Part shown: positions 7,554-17,483 of the stretch, in pieces
Layout of the letters: every line of letters begins with the position of its first letter
How positions within the stretch are numbered: the first letter of the stretch is position 1
Assembly: GCF_029223525.1 (NCBI RefSeq)
Contig: NZ_JARHTQ010000002.1
Coordinates: 310,001-374,000 of the forward strand
Source of the DNA: Streptantibioticus ferralitis
GTDB lineage: Bacteria > Actinomycetota > Actinomycetes > Streptomycetales > Streptomycetaceae
DNA: 64,000 bases
Direction: 5' to 3'
Program-made: the position numbers and the translations under genes
The notes under the pieces: generated by a model
The model's database searches: none
Seen by the model: only the letters and a program-made list of their open reading frames with translations
What the model was told of the DNA's origin: nothing

Positions 7554-9919
7554 CGCAGCAACGGGAGATGGTGCCGAGCGCCGCACCGGTACAGCGCCGC
7601 CGGGTCACCGTGCGAGGGGTGGTGCAGGGCGTGGGGTTCCGGCCCTTCGTCTTCACCCTCGCCACCGAGCTGGGGTTGGCCGGGCATGTGACGAACACCT
7701 CCGAGGGCGTCCTCGCCGAGGTCGAGGGCGATCCACAGGTGCTGGCCGCGTTCTGCGACCGGCTCACGGCCGACGCGCCGCCGCTGTCCGTGGTCGAATC
7801 GGTCGTCCATGAGCCGGTCGCGCCGACCGCCGCCACCGGGTTCGCCATCCTGCCCTCCAGCGCGGGCGGACAGCCGCGCACCCTGGTGTCGCCGGACACC
7901 GCCACCTGCCGCGACTGCCTTGCCGAACTGGCCGATCCGGACGATCGCCGCCACCGCCATCCGTTCATCACCTGTACGCACTGCGGACCGCGCTTCACGA
8001 TCGTCACCGGACTGCCCTACGACCGCGCCAACACCACGATGGCCCGGTTCGCGATGTGTCCGGACTGCGCCCGGGAGTACGCGGATCCCGCCGACCGCCG
8101 CTTCCACGCCCAGCCCGTCGCCTGCCACGCCTGCGGGCCCCGGCTGCGGCTGCTCGAACCGTCGCCGGAGCGTGCGGCGTCCGGTGCGCAGGCGCTGGCC
8201 CGGGCCCGGCGGCTGCTGGCGGCGGGTGCGGTGCTGGCGGTCAAGGGACTCGGCGGCTACCACCTCGCCTGTGACGCGGCTGATCCGGACGCGGTCATGA
8301 CGCTGCGCCGCCGCAAGGCGCGCGGTGACAAGCCGTTCGCGCTGATGGCGCGGGACATCGCCGATGTGGGGCGGCTGGTGCATCTGGGGCCGCGGGAGCG
8401 GGAGTTGCTCACCGGTACCGTCCGGCCGATCGTACTGATGCGCCGGCGCCAAGGGGCCGAACGGCCCTGGGACGCCCTGCCGGTGGCCGAGCCCGTGGCG
8501 CCCGGCAGCCCCGACCTCGGCGTCATGCTGCCGTACACCCCGCTGCACCACCTGCTGCTGGGCCTGCCGGGCGATCCGCCGGGCCCTCGGCTGCTCGTGA
8601 TGACCAGTGGGAATCTCGCCGGCGAGCCGATCGTCACCGACGATGACGAGGCCCGTGAGCGGCTGGCCGGTCTGGCCGACGCCTGGCTGGTCCACAACCG
8701 CCCGATCCATGTGCCCTGCGACGACTCGGTGGTCCGGGTCTGCGACGGTGCCGAACTGCTGGTTCGCCGCTCCCGCGGGTACGCGCCGCTGCCGTTGACG
8801 CTGCCGGTACCGGTGCGGGCGGCCCTCGCCGTCGGCGGAGACCTGAAGAACACATTCTGCGTGGCCGAGGGACGGCACGCCTGGCTGTCCGCGCACATCG
8901 GCGACATGGACGACCTGGCGACGCAGCGCGCCTTCGACCGCGCGGTACGGCAGTTGACCGCGATCAGCGGAGTGGAACCGCGGTTGCTGGCAGTAGACCG
9001 GCACCCGGGCTACCGCTCCATGCGGTGGGCGCGGCGCCATGCCGACGGCCGACCGCTGGCGTACGTCCAGCACCATCACGCGCACATCGCGTCGGCCATG
9101 GCGGACGGCGGCCTGGACGGCGGCCGCCGGGTGATCGGGGTCGCCTTCGACGGCACCGGCTACGGCGACGACGGCGCGGTGTGGGGCGGGGAGGTGCTGC
9201 TCGCCGACTATGCCGGGTTCCACCGCTTCGCACAGCTCGCCTATGTGCCGTTGCCGGGCGGGGACTCCGCGGTGCACCGCCCGTACCGGATGGCGCTGGC
9301 CCACCTGCGCGGCGCGGGACTTCAGTGGTCGGCCGACCTGCCCTGCACGGCGGCCTGCCCGCCGACCGAACTGCGGGTGCTGGAGGACCAGTTGGCGCGG
9401 GGCCTGGGCTGCGTGCCCACCTCCAGCATGGGGCGGCTGTTCGACGCGGTCTCCTCGCTCGCCGGAGTCTGCCACCGGGCGCGGTACGAGGCCCAGGCGG
9501 CCATCGAACTGGAGGCCGCAGCCCTGGCCGGGGACCCACGGGCGCCCGGATACGCCTTCGCACTGCGCCGCGGTGGGCCGGAGCCGGGCGCGGCCGAACT
9601 GGTCGCTGATCCGGCGCCGGTGCTCGCCGCCGTCATCGCCGACCTGCGGGCGGGCGCCAACGCCGCACAGTTCGCGGTGCGTTTCCACCACGCGGTCGCC
9701 GACCTCGTCCGCCAGCTCTGCGTCATGGCGCGGGAGCGGTACGGACTGGAGACGGCCGCGCTCACCGGCGGAGTCTTCGCCAACACCGTGCTGCTGTCGG
9801 CCTGTTCCCGGGCGCTGCGGCGGGAGGGCTTCACGGTGCTGCGGCACCGCCGTGTCCCGCCCAACGACGGAGGCCTGGCCCTCGGGCAGCTGATGGTGGC
9901 CGCGGCCCGCACCACCTGA
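7550..9919 (+). CDS. hypF: carbamoyltransferase HypF
   Basis: Makes the carbamoyl group that HypE turns into the cyanide ligands of the active-site iron. The 789-residue protein has the full domain order: acylphosphatase (VVQGVGFRPFVF near residue 25), two zinc fingers with paired CxxC motifs (CRDC/CTHC and CPDC/CHAC, about residues 120-200), a YrdC-like domain, and the C-terminal Kae1-like domain with QHHHAH near residue 505. The GTG at 7550 was preferred because it overlaps the hypB stop (GTGA), like other junctions here; an ATG 18 bases later is possible. The gene ends 32 bases before hypC. Confidence 0.95.
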   Translation: MTQQREMVPSAAPVQRRRVTVRGVVQGVGFRPFVFTLATELGLAGHVTNTSEGVLAEVEGDPQVLAAFCDRLTADAPPLSVVESVVHEPVAPTAATGFAILPSSAGGQPRTLVSPDTATCRDCLAELADPDDRRHRHPFITCTHCGPRFTIVTGLPYDRANTTMARFAMCPDCAREYADPADRRFHAQPVACHACGPRLRLLEPSPERAASGAQALARARRLLAAGAVLAVKGLGGYHLACDAADPDAVMTLRRRKARGDKPFALMARDIADVGRLVHLGPRERELLTGTVRPIVLMRRRQGAERPWDALPVAEPVAPGSPDLGVMLPYTPLHHLLLGLPGDPPGPRLLVMTSGNLAGEPIVTDDDEARERLAGLADAWLVHNRPIHVPCDDSVVRVCDGAELLVRRSRGYAPLPLTLPVPVRAALAVGGDLKNTFCVAEGRHAWLSAHIGDMDDLATQRAFDRAVRQLTAISGVEPRLLAVDRHPGYRSMRWARRHADGRPLAYVQHHHAHIASAMADGGLDGGRRVIGVAFDGTGYGDDGAVWGGEVLLADYAGFHRFAQLAYVPLPGGDSAVHRPYRMALAHLRGAGLQWSADLPCTAACPPTELRVLEDQLARGLGCVPTSSMGRLFDAVSSLAGVCHRARYEAQAAIELEAAALAGDPRAPGYAFALRRGGPEPGAAELVADPAPVLAAVIADLRAGANAAQFAVRFHHAVADLVRQLCVMARERYGLETAALTGGVFANTVLLSACSRALRREGFTVLRHRRVPPNDGGLALGQLMVAAARTT

Positions 9920-9951
9920 CCACCGACCGCACGAACAGCGAGGAGAACGCC

Positions 9952-10239
9952 ATGTGCCTGGCGGTACCAGGCAAGGTCCTGGACATCGAGGACCGGGACG
10001 GCACCCGGATGGCCACCGTCGACTTCGGCGGTGTGCTCAAGGACGTGTGTCTCGAATACCTGCCGGACCTGGAAGTCGGCGAATACGCCATCGTCCACGT
10101 GGGGTTCGCCCTGCAACGCCTTGACGAGGAATCGGCCAAGCGGACTCTGGCGCTGTTCGAGAACCTCGGCATGCTGCAGGAGGAGTTCGGCGATCCATGG
10201 GCCATGGCCGCCGCGACACCGCAGGAGGCACAGGGATGA
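9952..10239 (+). CDS. hypC: hydrogenase maturation chaperone HypC
   Basis: A 95-residue chaperone that starts MCLAVPGKV; Cys2 binds the iron carried by HypD and later the HhyL precursor. The ATG is preceded by GAGGAGAACGCC. A somewhat longer acidic C-terminal tail than the usual 75-90 residues is present. It overlaps hypD by four bases (ATGA), matching their physical complex. Confidence 0.95.
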   Translation: MCLAVPGKVLDIEDRDGTRMATVDFGGVLKDVCLEYLPDLEVGEYAIVHVGFALQRLDEESAKRTLALFENLGMLQEEFGDPWAMAAATPQEAQG

Positions 10240-11360
10240 AGTACATCGAGGAGTTCCAGAACCCGCAGCTGGCCCAGCGCCTGCTCGACGACATCCACGC
10301 CACGGTCACCCGGCCGTGGGCGCTGATGGAGGTCTGCGGCGGCCAGACGCACAGCATCATCCGGCACGGCATCGACCAACTCCTGCCGGAACACGTGGAG
10401 TTGATCCACGGCCCGGGCTGCCCGGTGTGCGTGACCCCGCTGGAGGTGATCGACAAGGCCCTGGAGATCGCCTCCCGCCCCGAGGTGGTGTTCTGCTCGT
10501 TCGGGGACATGCTGCGGGTGCCGGGCACCGGACGCGACCTGTTCCGGGTCAAGAGCGAGGGTGGCGATGTGCGGGTGGTGTACTCGCCACTGGACGCGCT
10601 GCGGATCGCCCAGCAGAACCCCGAACGGCAGGTGGTGTTCTTCGGGATCGGCTTCGAGACGACCGCACCTCCGAACGCCATGACGGTGTATCAGGCGCGT
10701 CGGCTCGGCATCCGCAACTTCAGCCTGCTGGTCTCCCATGTCCGGGTGCCGCCCGCCATCGAGGCGCTCATGCTGTCGCCGGACTGCCGGGTGCAGGGGT
10801 TCCTCGCCGCCGGGCATGTGTGCAGTGTGATGGGCACCGACGAGTACCCGGAGCTGGCCGAGCGGTTCGCCGTACCGATCGTGGTCACCGGCTTCGAGCC
10901 GCTGGACATCCTGGAGGGCGTGCGCCGAACGGTCCGCCAGCTGGAGCGCGGCGAGCACCGCGTCGAGAACGCCTATCCGCGCGCGGTGCGCCCGGAGGGC
11001 AACCCCGCGGCCAAGGCCATGCTGGAGGACGTCTTCGAGGTCACCGACCGCGCCTGGCGCGGCATCGGCGTCATCCCGGACAGCGGATGGCGACTGTCCG
11101 AGCGCTACCGCGAATACGACGCGGAGCACCGCTTCACGGTGGGCGGCATCACCACCGAGGAACCGGCCGCCTGCCGCAGCGGTGAGGTCCTGCAGGGCCT
11201 GCTCAAGCCGCACGAGTGCGAGGCGTTCGGCACCCTGTGCACCCCGCGCAACCCGCTGGGCGCCACCATGGTCTCCAACGAGGGAGCGTGTGCCGCCTAC
11301 TACCTCTACCGCCGACTCGGCGGCGCCACCGCCCCCAAGGAGACGAGCCCCGTTGCCTGA
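10236..11360 (+). CDS. hypD: hydrogenase maturation protein HypD
   Basis: A 374-residue iron-sulfur scaffold on which Fe(CN)2CO is built. It shows the family motifs MEVCGGQTH near residue 28, [11 protein letters not shown] near 62, GFETTAP near 147, and a C-terminal set of cysteines ([22 protein letters not shown]) that hold the 4Fe-4S cluster. The ATG at 10236 is within the ATGA overlap with hypC and has GCAGGAGG upstream; an in-frame ATG 39 bases earlier lies inside hypC and adds no family sequence. Its end overlaps hypE by eight bases. Confidence 0.96.
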   Translation: MKYIEEFQNPQLAQRLLDDIHATVTRPWALMEVCGGQTHSIIRHGIDQLLPEHVELIHGPGCPVCVTPLEVIDKALEIASRPEVVFCSFGDMLRVPGTGRDLFRVKSEGGDVRVVYSPLDALRIAQQNPERQVVFFGIGFETTAPPNAMTVYQARRLGIRNFSLLVSHVRVPPAIEALMLSPDCRVQGFLAAGHVCSVMGTDEYPELAERFAVPIVVTGFEPLDILEGVRRTVRQLERGEHRVENAYPRAVRPEGNPAAKAMLEDVFEVTDRAWRGIGVIPDSGWRLSERYREYDAEHRFTVGGITTEEPAACRSGEVLQGLLKPHECEAFGTLCTPRNPLGATMVSNEGACAAYYLYRRLGGATAPKETSPVA

Positions 11361-12423
11361 CACCACACAAGCACCGCCCGACCTGACCGCCTGGACGTGC
11401 CCGGCGCCGCTTCGGGACCAGCCCAAGGTGGTCATGGGCCACGGAGGCGGCGGAGTGATGTCGGCCGAACTGGTCCAGAACATCTTCGCCCCCGCCTTCG
11501 GCGGCCGGGTCCTGTCCCAACTGGGCGACTCGGCGGCGCTGAGCCTCGGCGGTATCCGGCTGGCGTTCTCCACCGACTCCTTCGTGGTGCGCCCGCTGTT
11601 CTTCCCCGGCGGCAGCATCGGCGACCTCGCGGTCAACGGGACCGTCAACGACCTGGCCATGAGCGGTGCCCGGGCGGCCTTCCTGTCCTGCGGGTTCATC
11701 CTCGAAGAAGGCGTCGAGATGGAAGTCGTCGCCCGGGTGTCGCATGCGCTGGGCGCGGCGGCGCGGGCGGCGGACGTCGAGGTGGTCACCGGCGACACCA
11801 AGGTCGTCGAAGCGGGCCACGGCGACGGCGTCTACCTCAACACCGCGGGAATCGGGCTGATCCCCGACGGGGTCGACATCCGACCGCAGCGTGTGGTCCC
11901 CGGCGACGTGGTGATCGTCAGCGGTGCGATCGGGGTCCACGGAGTGGCGATCATGAGCGTTCGGGAGGGGCTTGAGTTCGGCGTGGAGATCGTGAGCGAC
12001 TGCGCCGCCCTCGGTGGTCTGGTCGCCACGATGCTGGACGTCACACCGGATCTGCACGCGCTGCGCGACCCGACGCGCGGCGGTCTGGCCGCCGCACTCA
12101 ACGAGATCGCGGTCGCCGCCCGGGTCGGCGTGGAGATCCGGGAGAAAGCCGTCCCGGTGCCGCCCGAGGTCGACGGCGCCTGCACGATGCTCGGCCTGGA
12201 CCCGTTGTACGTGGCCAATGAGGGCAAGCTCGTCGCCTTCGTCCCCCGGCAGCACGCCGACGCGGTACTCGCGGCGATGCGGGCCCATCCGCTGGGCGCC
12301 GGCTCGACGGTGATCGGCGAATGCGTGCGGTCCCACCCCGGAATGGTCGTCGCCCGTACCGGGCTCGGCGGTACGCGGGTGGTGGACCTGCCCATCGGTG
12401 AGCAGCTGCCGCGCATCTGCTGA
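11353..12423 (+). CDS. hypE: hydrogenase maturation protein HypE
   Basis: A 356-residue AIR-synthase-like dehydratase that converts its own C-terminal thiocarbamate to thiocyanate. The nucleotide region includes [15 protein letters not shown] and DSAALSLGG, followed by the FSTDSFVV strand; the essential C-terminal PRIC ends the protein with the cysteine that carries the ligand. The best start is a TTG at 11353, inside the last codons of hypD; no ATG or GTG in frame lies before the conserved region. It is the last gene of the hydrogenase operon, followed by a strong hairpin. Confidence 0.94.
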   Translation: MPDTTQAPPDLTAWTCPAPLRDQPKVVMGHGGGGVMSAELVQNIFAPAFGGRVLSQLGDSAALSLGGIRLAFSTDSFVVRPLFFPGGSIGDLAVNGTVNDLAMSGARAAFLSCGFILEEGVEMEVVARVSHALGAAARAADVEVVTGDTKVVEAGHGDGVYLNTAGIGLIPDGVDIRPQRVVPGDVVIVSGAIGVHGVAIMSVREGLEFGVEIVSDCAALGGLVATMLDVTPDLHALRDPTRGGLAAALNEIAVAARVGVEIREKAVPVPPEVDGACTMLGLDPLYVANEGKLVAFVPRQHADAVLAAMRAHPLGAGSTVIGECVRSHPGMVVARTGLGGTRVVDLPIGEQLPRIC

Positions 12424-12472
12424 CGGCCCGTACCACGCGGCGAACGCGTGGCCGCCGGCATCTCCTCGTGCC

Positions 12473-12500
12473 GGGGGCCGGGTCGAAAGACCCGGCCCCC
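12473..12500. terminator. bidirectional terminator between hypE and qcrB
   Basis: A perfect 12-base-pair, almost pure G-C stem closed by a GAAA tetraloop lies 49 bases after hypE and 31 bases after the qcrB stop on the other strand. The stem works in either direction and would end both convergent operons; there is no U-tract, as is common in streptomycetes. Confidence 0.85.
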
Positions 12501-12531
12501 GCGGTGTGTTCCGCTTGACTCCCGTGGCGCT

Positions 12532-14172
12532 TCAGTGGTGCTGGCTGGTGCTCTCCTCCAGCTCCTCGGCCGTCGGCTTGGGCACCTGGCTGTGCTCGCC
12601 GAAGTAGACCGAGGACAGCTTCGCGCGGAGCTTCTCGGAGAACGGGACCTTGCGGGGGATACCGGTCCTGTCCTCGGCCGGCGGCAGTTCCAGCGGCTGG
12701 AGTTGGTCGTGCGCGGTGAGTTCGTAGATCCTCTCCTGCGGCAGCCGCTCGTGGACCTCGATGAACTCGCCGTGCGGCAGGCGCTTGATGACCCCGGTCT
12801 CCCGGCCGTGCAGCACCTTGTCCCGGTCGCGGCGCTGCAACCCCAGGCAGATCCGCTTGGTGGCGACGAAGACGATCACCGGCAGCACGAAGAAGCCGAT
12901 CCGGACGATCCAGGTGATGGCGTTGATCGAGAGCTGGAAGTGGGTGGCGACCAGGTCGTTTCCGCCGCCGAGCAGCAGGATCAGGTACAGCGCCAGCCAG
13001 GCGGTGGCGAGCGCGGTGCGCACCGGCGCGTTGCGCGGGCGGTCCAGCAGATGGTGCTCGCGTTTGTCGGCGGTGACCCAGGACTCGACGAACGGGTAGA
13101 CCGCGATGGCCACCAGCACCAGGATGAAGACCACCAGCGGGATGAAGACGCCCAACTCCAGGGTGTGGCCGAGGAAATGGATCTCCCACCCGGGCATGAT
13201 GCGGATCAGGCCTTCCGAGAAGCCCATGTACCAGTCGGGTTGGGCGTCGGTGGTCACCTGGTCGGAGCGGTACGGTCCGTACGCCCAGATGGGGTTGACC
13301 TGAGCGATCGCGGAGATGAGCGCCAGCGCACCGAAGACGACGAAGAAGAAGCCGCCGGCCTTGGCCATGTAGACCGGCATCAGGGGCATGCCGATGACGT
13401 TCTTCTCGGTGCGGCCGGGACCCGCGAACTGGGTGTGCTTGTGGTAGAAGACCAGGATCAGATGGGCCACCACCAGACCGGCCATGATGCCGGGGATGAG
13501 CAGGATGTGGACGGTGAACAGACGCGGGATGATCACGGTTCCGGGGAACTGCCCGCCGTAGGCGAACATCGTCAGATAGCTGCCGACGATCGGCACCGAC
13601 AGGACGGCGCCCTCCAGGAACCGGATGCCGGTGCCGGACAGCAGGTCGTCCGGCAGTGAGTAGCCCATGAAACCGTCGAACTGGCCGAGGAACAGCAGGA
13701 GGAAGCCGAAGAGCCAGTTCACCTCGCGCGGTTTGCGGAACGCACCGGTGAACAGTACGCGCATCATGTGGACGAACATGGCCGCGACGAAGACGATGGC
13801 CGCCCAGTGGTGGACCTGACGCATCAGCAGACCGGCGCGCACGTCGAAACTGATGTCGAGCGTCGTCTTGTACGCCTCCGACATACGGATGTTGTTCAGC
13901 GGCGTGTACGTGCCGTGGTAGACGACCTCGTTCATGCTCGGGGTGAAGAACAGCGTCAGATAGACGCCGGTCAGGATGATGATGACGAAGGTGTACAGGC
14001 AGATCTCGCCCAGCATGAACGACCAGTGGTCGGGGAAGATCTTCCGCAGGTTGGACTTGGCCAGGCTGTAGATGCCGAGCCGTCCGTCCGCCCAGTCCGC
14101 GATCCGCTCGCCCGGGTTGGGCTGCCTGTTGCGGTCCGCCGAGGCGCCCTCGGCCGAAGAGTGAGTGCTCAT
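12532..14172 (-). CDS. qcrB: cytochrome bc1 complex cytochrome b subunit
   Basis: A 546-residue membrane protein of the actinobacterial menaquinol:cytochrome c reductase. Paired haem-ligand histidines lie in QVHHWAA and the later HILLIPG/AHLILVFYHKH helices; the Qo-site motif appears as PDWYMGF near residue 312. About nine hydrophobic segments are followed by the long cytoplasmic tail typical of actinobacterial QcrB. Its ATG overlaps the qcrA stop by four bases, so the order on the minus strand is qcrC-qcrA-qcrB. It faces the hydrogenase operon tail to tail. The usual actinobacterial neighbour ctaE (oxidase subunit III) is missing, suggesting an extra copy of the complex. Confidence 0.95.
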   Translation of the reverse strand: MSTHSSAEGASADRNRQPNPGERIADWADGRLGIYSLAKSNLRKIFPDHWSFMLGEICLYTFVIIILTGVYLTLFFTPSMNEVVYHGTYTPLNNIRMSEAYKTTLDISFDVRAGLLMRQVHHWAAIVFVAAMFVHMMRVLFTGAFRKPREVNWLFGFLLLFLGQFDGFMGYSLPDDLLSGTGIRFLEGAVLSVPIVGSYLTMFAYGGQFPGTVIIPRLFTVHILLIPGIMAGLVVAHLILVFYHKHTQFAGPGRTEKNVIGMPLMPVYMAKAGGFFFVVFGALALISAIAQVNPIWAYGPYRSDQVTTDAQPDWYMGFSEGLIRIMPGWEIHFLGHTLELGVFIPLVVFILVLVAIAVYPFVESWVTADKREHHLLDRPRNAPVRTALATAWLALYLILLLGGGNDLVATHFQLSINAITWIVRIGFFVLPVIVFVATKRICLGLQRRDRDKVLHGRETGVIKRLPHGEFIEVHERLPQERIYELTAHDQLQPLELPPAEDRTGIPRKVPFSEKLRAKLSSVYFGEHSQVPKPTAEELEESTSQHH

Positions 14173-15221
14173 GCGCTGCGCTCCCAGAATCCAGGGCCGA
14201 CGGGCTTGTCGAAGTCGCCCTGGGCCGCCAGGTAGCCCTGGCTGTCCACGGCGATCCGCAGTTGCGGCAACGGGTGCCCGGCCGGGCCGAAGATGACCCG
14301 GCCGCCGTCTGCCAGGTCGAACGTCGACTGGTGGCAGGGGCAGAGCACATGGTGCGTCTGCTGTTCGTACAGGCTGATCGGGCAGCCGACATGGGTGCAG
14401 ATCTTGGAGTACGCGAGGATGCCCTGGTGGCCCCAGTCCGCCGACTGCTTGTCCTTGATCTCCGTCGGGATCAGCCGGACGATCATCAGCGCCGCCTTGG
14501 CCATGACCACCTGGAAGTCCGCGTCGCTCTCGTGCACCCCTTCGGGCTGGGCGAAGGTCAGTGACCCGACCAGGATGTCCTCGGGCCGCAGCGGCCGGTC
14601 GTCACTCATGTTGATCAGGCGCTTGCCGCTCGACCACACGGTGTGGAAGAGCTTCTTCTCCGGCAGTGGGCCGAGGTCCCGGAACAGCACGATCGCGGAG
14701 AGCGGGACGATGGTCAGTGCGCCGAGCAGCGCGTTGCGCAGCACCTTGCGGCGGCCGATGGCGCTGTCCGCGGCGCCCTGCTGGAAGTCGGCGAAGACCT
14801 GCTGGCGCACCTGAGGCGGGGCCTCGATCGGGTGGCGCTCGGACACGTGCTCCACGTCGGACATCAGGGTGCGGGCCCAGTGGATGGCGCCGACGCCGAT
14901 GCACAGCAGCGCGATGCCGAGCGTCCCGCCGAGCGCGAAGTTCTGTGCGCTGACATGACCCACCGGGAAGATGAAGACGACCTTCTCCTTCGGGATCAGG
15001 ACGTACGACGCGATGAAACCGAAGGCGGCGATCACCGCGGTCGCGAACAGCCTCGCGACAACGTGCTCGGAGCGTTTCGCGGCGCGTTCGTCGATGTCCT
15101 GGCGGCGCGGCTGGTGCGGGGGCAGGCCCGGATCGGCGAAGGGGTCCGCGAGCTTGGGCGGCTTGCCCGGCTTGCCGGCCTCTGGCAGGCGCTCTTCGGG
15201 GCTGTTGTCCTGGTGGGTCAT
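14169..15221 (-). CDS. qcrA: cytochrome bc1 complex Rieske iron-sulfur subunit
   Basis: A 350-residue Rieske protein with the three-helix N-terminal anchor that is special to actinobacteria (hydrophobic segments near residues 60, 95 and 165) and a C-terminal Rieske fold with CTHVGC and CPCHQSTFD binding the 2Fe-2S cluster. It transfers an electron from menaquinol at the Qo site to the cytochrome cc subunit. It is coupled to qcrC by a one-base TAATG overlap and to qcrB by an ATGA overlap. Confidence 0.95.
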   Translation of the reverse strand: MTHQDNSPEERLPEAGKPGKPPKLADPFADPGLPPHQPRRQDIDERAAKRSEHVVARLFATAVIAAFGFIASYVLIPKEKVVFIFPVGHVSAQNFALGGTLGIALLCIGVGAIHWARTLMSDVEHVSERHPIEAPPQVRQQVFADFQQGAADSAIGRRKVLRNALLGALTIVPLSAIVLFRDLGPLPEKKLFHTVWSSGKRLINMSDDRPLRPEDILVGSLTFAQPEGVHESDADFQVVMAKAALMIVRLIPTEIKDKQSADWGHQGILAYSKICTHVGCPISLYEQQTHHVLCPCHQSTFDLADGGRVIFGPAGHPLPQLRIAVDSQGYLAAQGDFDKPVGPGFWERSA

Positions 15222-16045
15222 TACTTCCTGGCCTTTGCGGTCCGGGCGGCGATCCAGATGGAGGCGGCGATCAGCACGCCCAGTCCGAAGATCCAGCCGA
15301 AGAGCCCCTCGGGGACCGGACCCAGCGAGCCCAGGCTCAGGCCGCCGTAGCTGGGATTGGTGGCGGGGTTCGTGGTGTGCGTCACGAACGCGATGAGGTC
15401 CCGCTTCTGCGCCTCGGGCATCGTCGTGTCAGGGAAGGACGGCATGTTCTGCGGCCCGGTCAGCATGGCCTCGTAGATGTGCTTGGGGGTGACACCGCGC
15501 AGTTCCGGTGCGAACTTGCCCTGGCTGAGGGCGCCACCCGCACCGGCGAAGTTGTGGCACTGGGCGCAGTTGGTACGGAAGAGCTGACCGCCGGCCGCGA
15601 CGTCACCGGGCGCGTACTGCGAAGGGTTCGGGATGCCCGGGCCGGGCCCCAGGGAGGCCACGTACGCGGCGAGCTGGTCGATCTGCGGCTGCGAGTAGAC
15701 GGGCTTCTTCTTCGGAACCTGCGCGCCGGGCTGCTGGGCGGGCATACGGCCGGTGCCCACCTGGAAGTCCACCGCGGCCGCGCCCACGCCGACCAGGCTG
15801 GGGCCGAGGTGGCTGCCCTGGCCCGAGGGGCCGTGGCAGGTGGAGCAGCCGACCTCGTAGAGCTTCCGGCCCTGATCGATCGCCAGCGACTGGGCGGGGT
15901 TGGCCTGCGCCCTCTGCGTCGGTGCGAACGCGGCGTACAGCCCGCCGCTGGCCGCGAGCGCGATGAGGAGTGCGACGAGCGCCGCCAGCGGATGACGGCG
16001 TCGTGCGGAGAGTTTTTCCACGGACAACCCCGATGTGCTGAGCAT
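15221..16045 (-). CDS. qcrC: cytochrome bc1 complex dihaem cytochrome c subunit
   Basis: A dihaem c-type cytochrome with two CxxCH sites (CSTCH near residue 67, CAQCH near 164), an N-terminal membrane anchor and a C-terminal transmembrane helix. The dihaem QcrC carries electrons straight to the aa3 oxidase in actinobacterial supercomplexes. The frame opens at ATG 16045. The conserved family start is probably the GTG at 16021 (VEKLSARRRHPLAA), giving 266 residues, because QcrC proteins usually begin at that KKLSARRRHP phrase. First gene of the qcrCAB operon; nothing resembling ctaE precedes it. Confidence 0.93.
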   Translation of the reverse strand: MLSTSGLSVEKLSARRRHPLAALVALLIALAASGGLYAAFAPTQRAQANPAQSLAIDQGRKLYEVGCSTCHGPSGQGSHLGPSLVGVGAAAVDFQVGTGRMPAQQPGAQVPKKKPVYSQPQIDQLAAYVASLGPGPGIPNPSQYAPGDVAAGGQLFRTNCAQCHNFAGAGGALSQGKFAPELRGVTPKHIYEAMLTGPQNMPSFPDTTMPEAQKRDLIAFVTHTTNPATNPSYGGLSLGSLGPVPEGLFGWIFGLGVLIAASIWIAARTAKARK

Positions 16046-16289
16046 GATGTGTCGAATGGGTGGCCGTTCGGCCGACCGGCAGGTGCTGGCGACGAAAGCC
16101 CCTGTCCGGGATGAATCAGGCAGAACGGCCAGCCCCTAGGACATCACACTCCTGTTCGTGATCCATGGCTCTCGGTGATCGTGTCTCGGACGGGCTGGGC
16201 TTCATGGGCTGCGCGCCGCCGATCCGGCGACCCATCCGGCTGCCGTTCCATGCTCGGCGCGGCCGTGGGAAGCGCGGGAGAATCACAGC

Positions 16290-16691
16290 ATGACCGAACG
16301 CAAACCGCCCGGCGTCAGCTTCGAGTCGTGGGTCGACCGGCAGATCCGCGAAGCGGCGGAGCGCGGGGAGTTCGACAACCTGCCGGGCATCGGAAAGCCC
16401 CTCCCCGACTTGGACCAGCCCTATGACGAACTGTGGTGGGTCAAGCGGAAAATGCGCCGCGAAGGAGTGAGTTACCTGCCGCCGACGCTGGTGCTGCGCA
16501 AGGAAGCGGAAGACGCGCTGGCCGCCGCGTCGGGAGCCGGCTCGGAGCCGGAGGTGCGGCGGATCATCTCGGAGGTCAACGAGCGGATCCGCGAGGCGCT
16601 CAGGACCCCGGTTCCCGGGCCGCCGCTCAACCTGGTGCCCTTTGACGTCGAACGCGTCGTCCGCGAGTGGCGCGAGCGGCACTCCGGCTAG
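16290..16691 (+). CDS. DUF1992 (DnaJC28-like) domain protein
   Basis: A 133-residue cytoplasmic protein dominated by the DUF1992 domain: WVDRQIREAAERGEFDNLPGIGKPL near residues 13-37, followed by a WWVKRKMRREG helix and a helical C-terminus with ISEVNERIREAL. In other organisms this domain is the conserved part of DnaJ homolog C28, of unknown biochemical role. Single gene, divergent from qcrC with 244 bases between the two starts. Confidence 0.85.
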   Translation: MTERKPPGVSFESWVDRQIREAAERGEFDNLPGIGKPLPDLDQPYDELWWVKRKMRREGVSYLPPTLVLRKEAEDALAAASGAGSEPEVRRIISEVNERIREALRTPVPGPPLNLVPFDVERVVREWRERHSG

Positions 16692-16829
16692 CGCCGCGCT
16701 CGCCCGGGTGTCCGCCCGGTCGGCGTACAGGATCGGCTCAACCTGTCCTATGCCCGACGCGTTCCCGGTGGTGACATGAACGCACCAACCCGTTCGAGCG
16801 GGGACCGCACAGGGACCAGAGGGGAAACC

Positions 16830-17474
16830 ATGCTCAAATCGATGTTCGTCGGCGGCGCCGCCGCAGCACTGCTCGCAGTGCCGTTATCCCCGTCGGCGTC
16901 TGCCCACATCACAGATCCCCCGCCCGGAAAGATCGTCATCGACCTGGTGACCGTCAACGGCTCGGGCTGCCCGGCGGGCACGGCCGCGGTGGCCGTGTCG
17001 CCCGACAACACGGCGTTCACCGTCACCTACAGCGACTACCTCGCCCAGGTGGGCGTCGGCTCCAGACCCACCGACTTCCGCAAGAACTGCCAACTCGGGC
17101 TGGACGTGCACGTCCCGCAGGGCTTCACCTACGCCGTCGCCGAGGCCGACTACCGCGGTTACGCGCATCTGGCGAACGGTGCGAGCGGCCTGGAGAGGGC
17201 CAACTACTACTTCCAGGGCATGCAGCAGACCGGGTACAACGAACACCCCTTCAGCGGCGCGATGGACCAGGACTGGCAGACCACCGACACCACCGACGTC
17301 GCGTCCCTGGTCTACGCCCCCTGCGGCGAAGAGCGCAACTTCAACATCAACACTGAACTGCGCGTCAACGCCGGTACCTCGGACCCGACCACGACCAACA
17401 GCTTCATGGCGATGGACTCGACCGACGGCAGCATCAACACGATCTACCACTTCGCCTGGAAGCAGTGTCCCTGA
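16830..17474 (+). CDS. secreted DUF4360 protein
   Basis: A 214-residue exported protein. The ATG at 16830, with AGAGGGGAAACC just upstream, starts the signal peptide MLKSMFVGGAAAALLAVPLSPSASA; an ATG 54 bases earlier would add a charged leader not expected for a secreted protein. The mature part has the DUF4360 pattern: GSGCPAGT, FTVTYSDY, KNCQL, and a late CGEERNFNINTELRV, with four cysteines likely forming two disulfides. The family is of unknown function and common in streptomycetes and fungi. A long stem-loop follows it. Confidence 0.88.
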   Translation: MLKSMFVGGAAAALLAVPLSPSASAHITDPPPGKIVIDLVTVNGSGCPAGTAAVAVSPDNTAFTVTYSDYLAQVGVGSRPTDFRKNCQLGLDVHVPQGFTYAVAEADYRGYAHLANGASGLERANYYFQGMQQTGYNEHPFSGAMDQDWQTTDTTDVASLVYAPCGEERNFNINTELRVNAGTSDPTTTNSFMAMDSTDGSINTIYHFAWKQCP

Positions 17475-17483
17475 CACCAGGTG

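Noticed and set aside
7232-9847. An 871-codon open frame antisense to hypF
   Set aside because: No recognisable domain and amino acid composition typical of an antisense frame; HypF motifs on the plus strand are complete.
9831-11801. A 656-codon minus-strand frame across hypC-hypD-hypE
   Set aside because: Spans three well-defined genes on the other strand and has no start context or homology.
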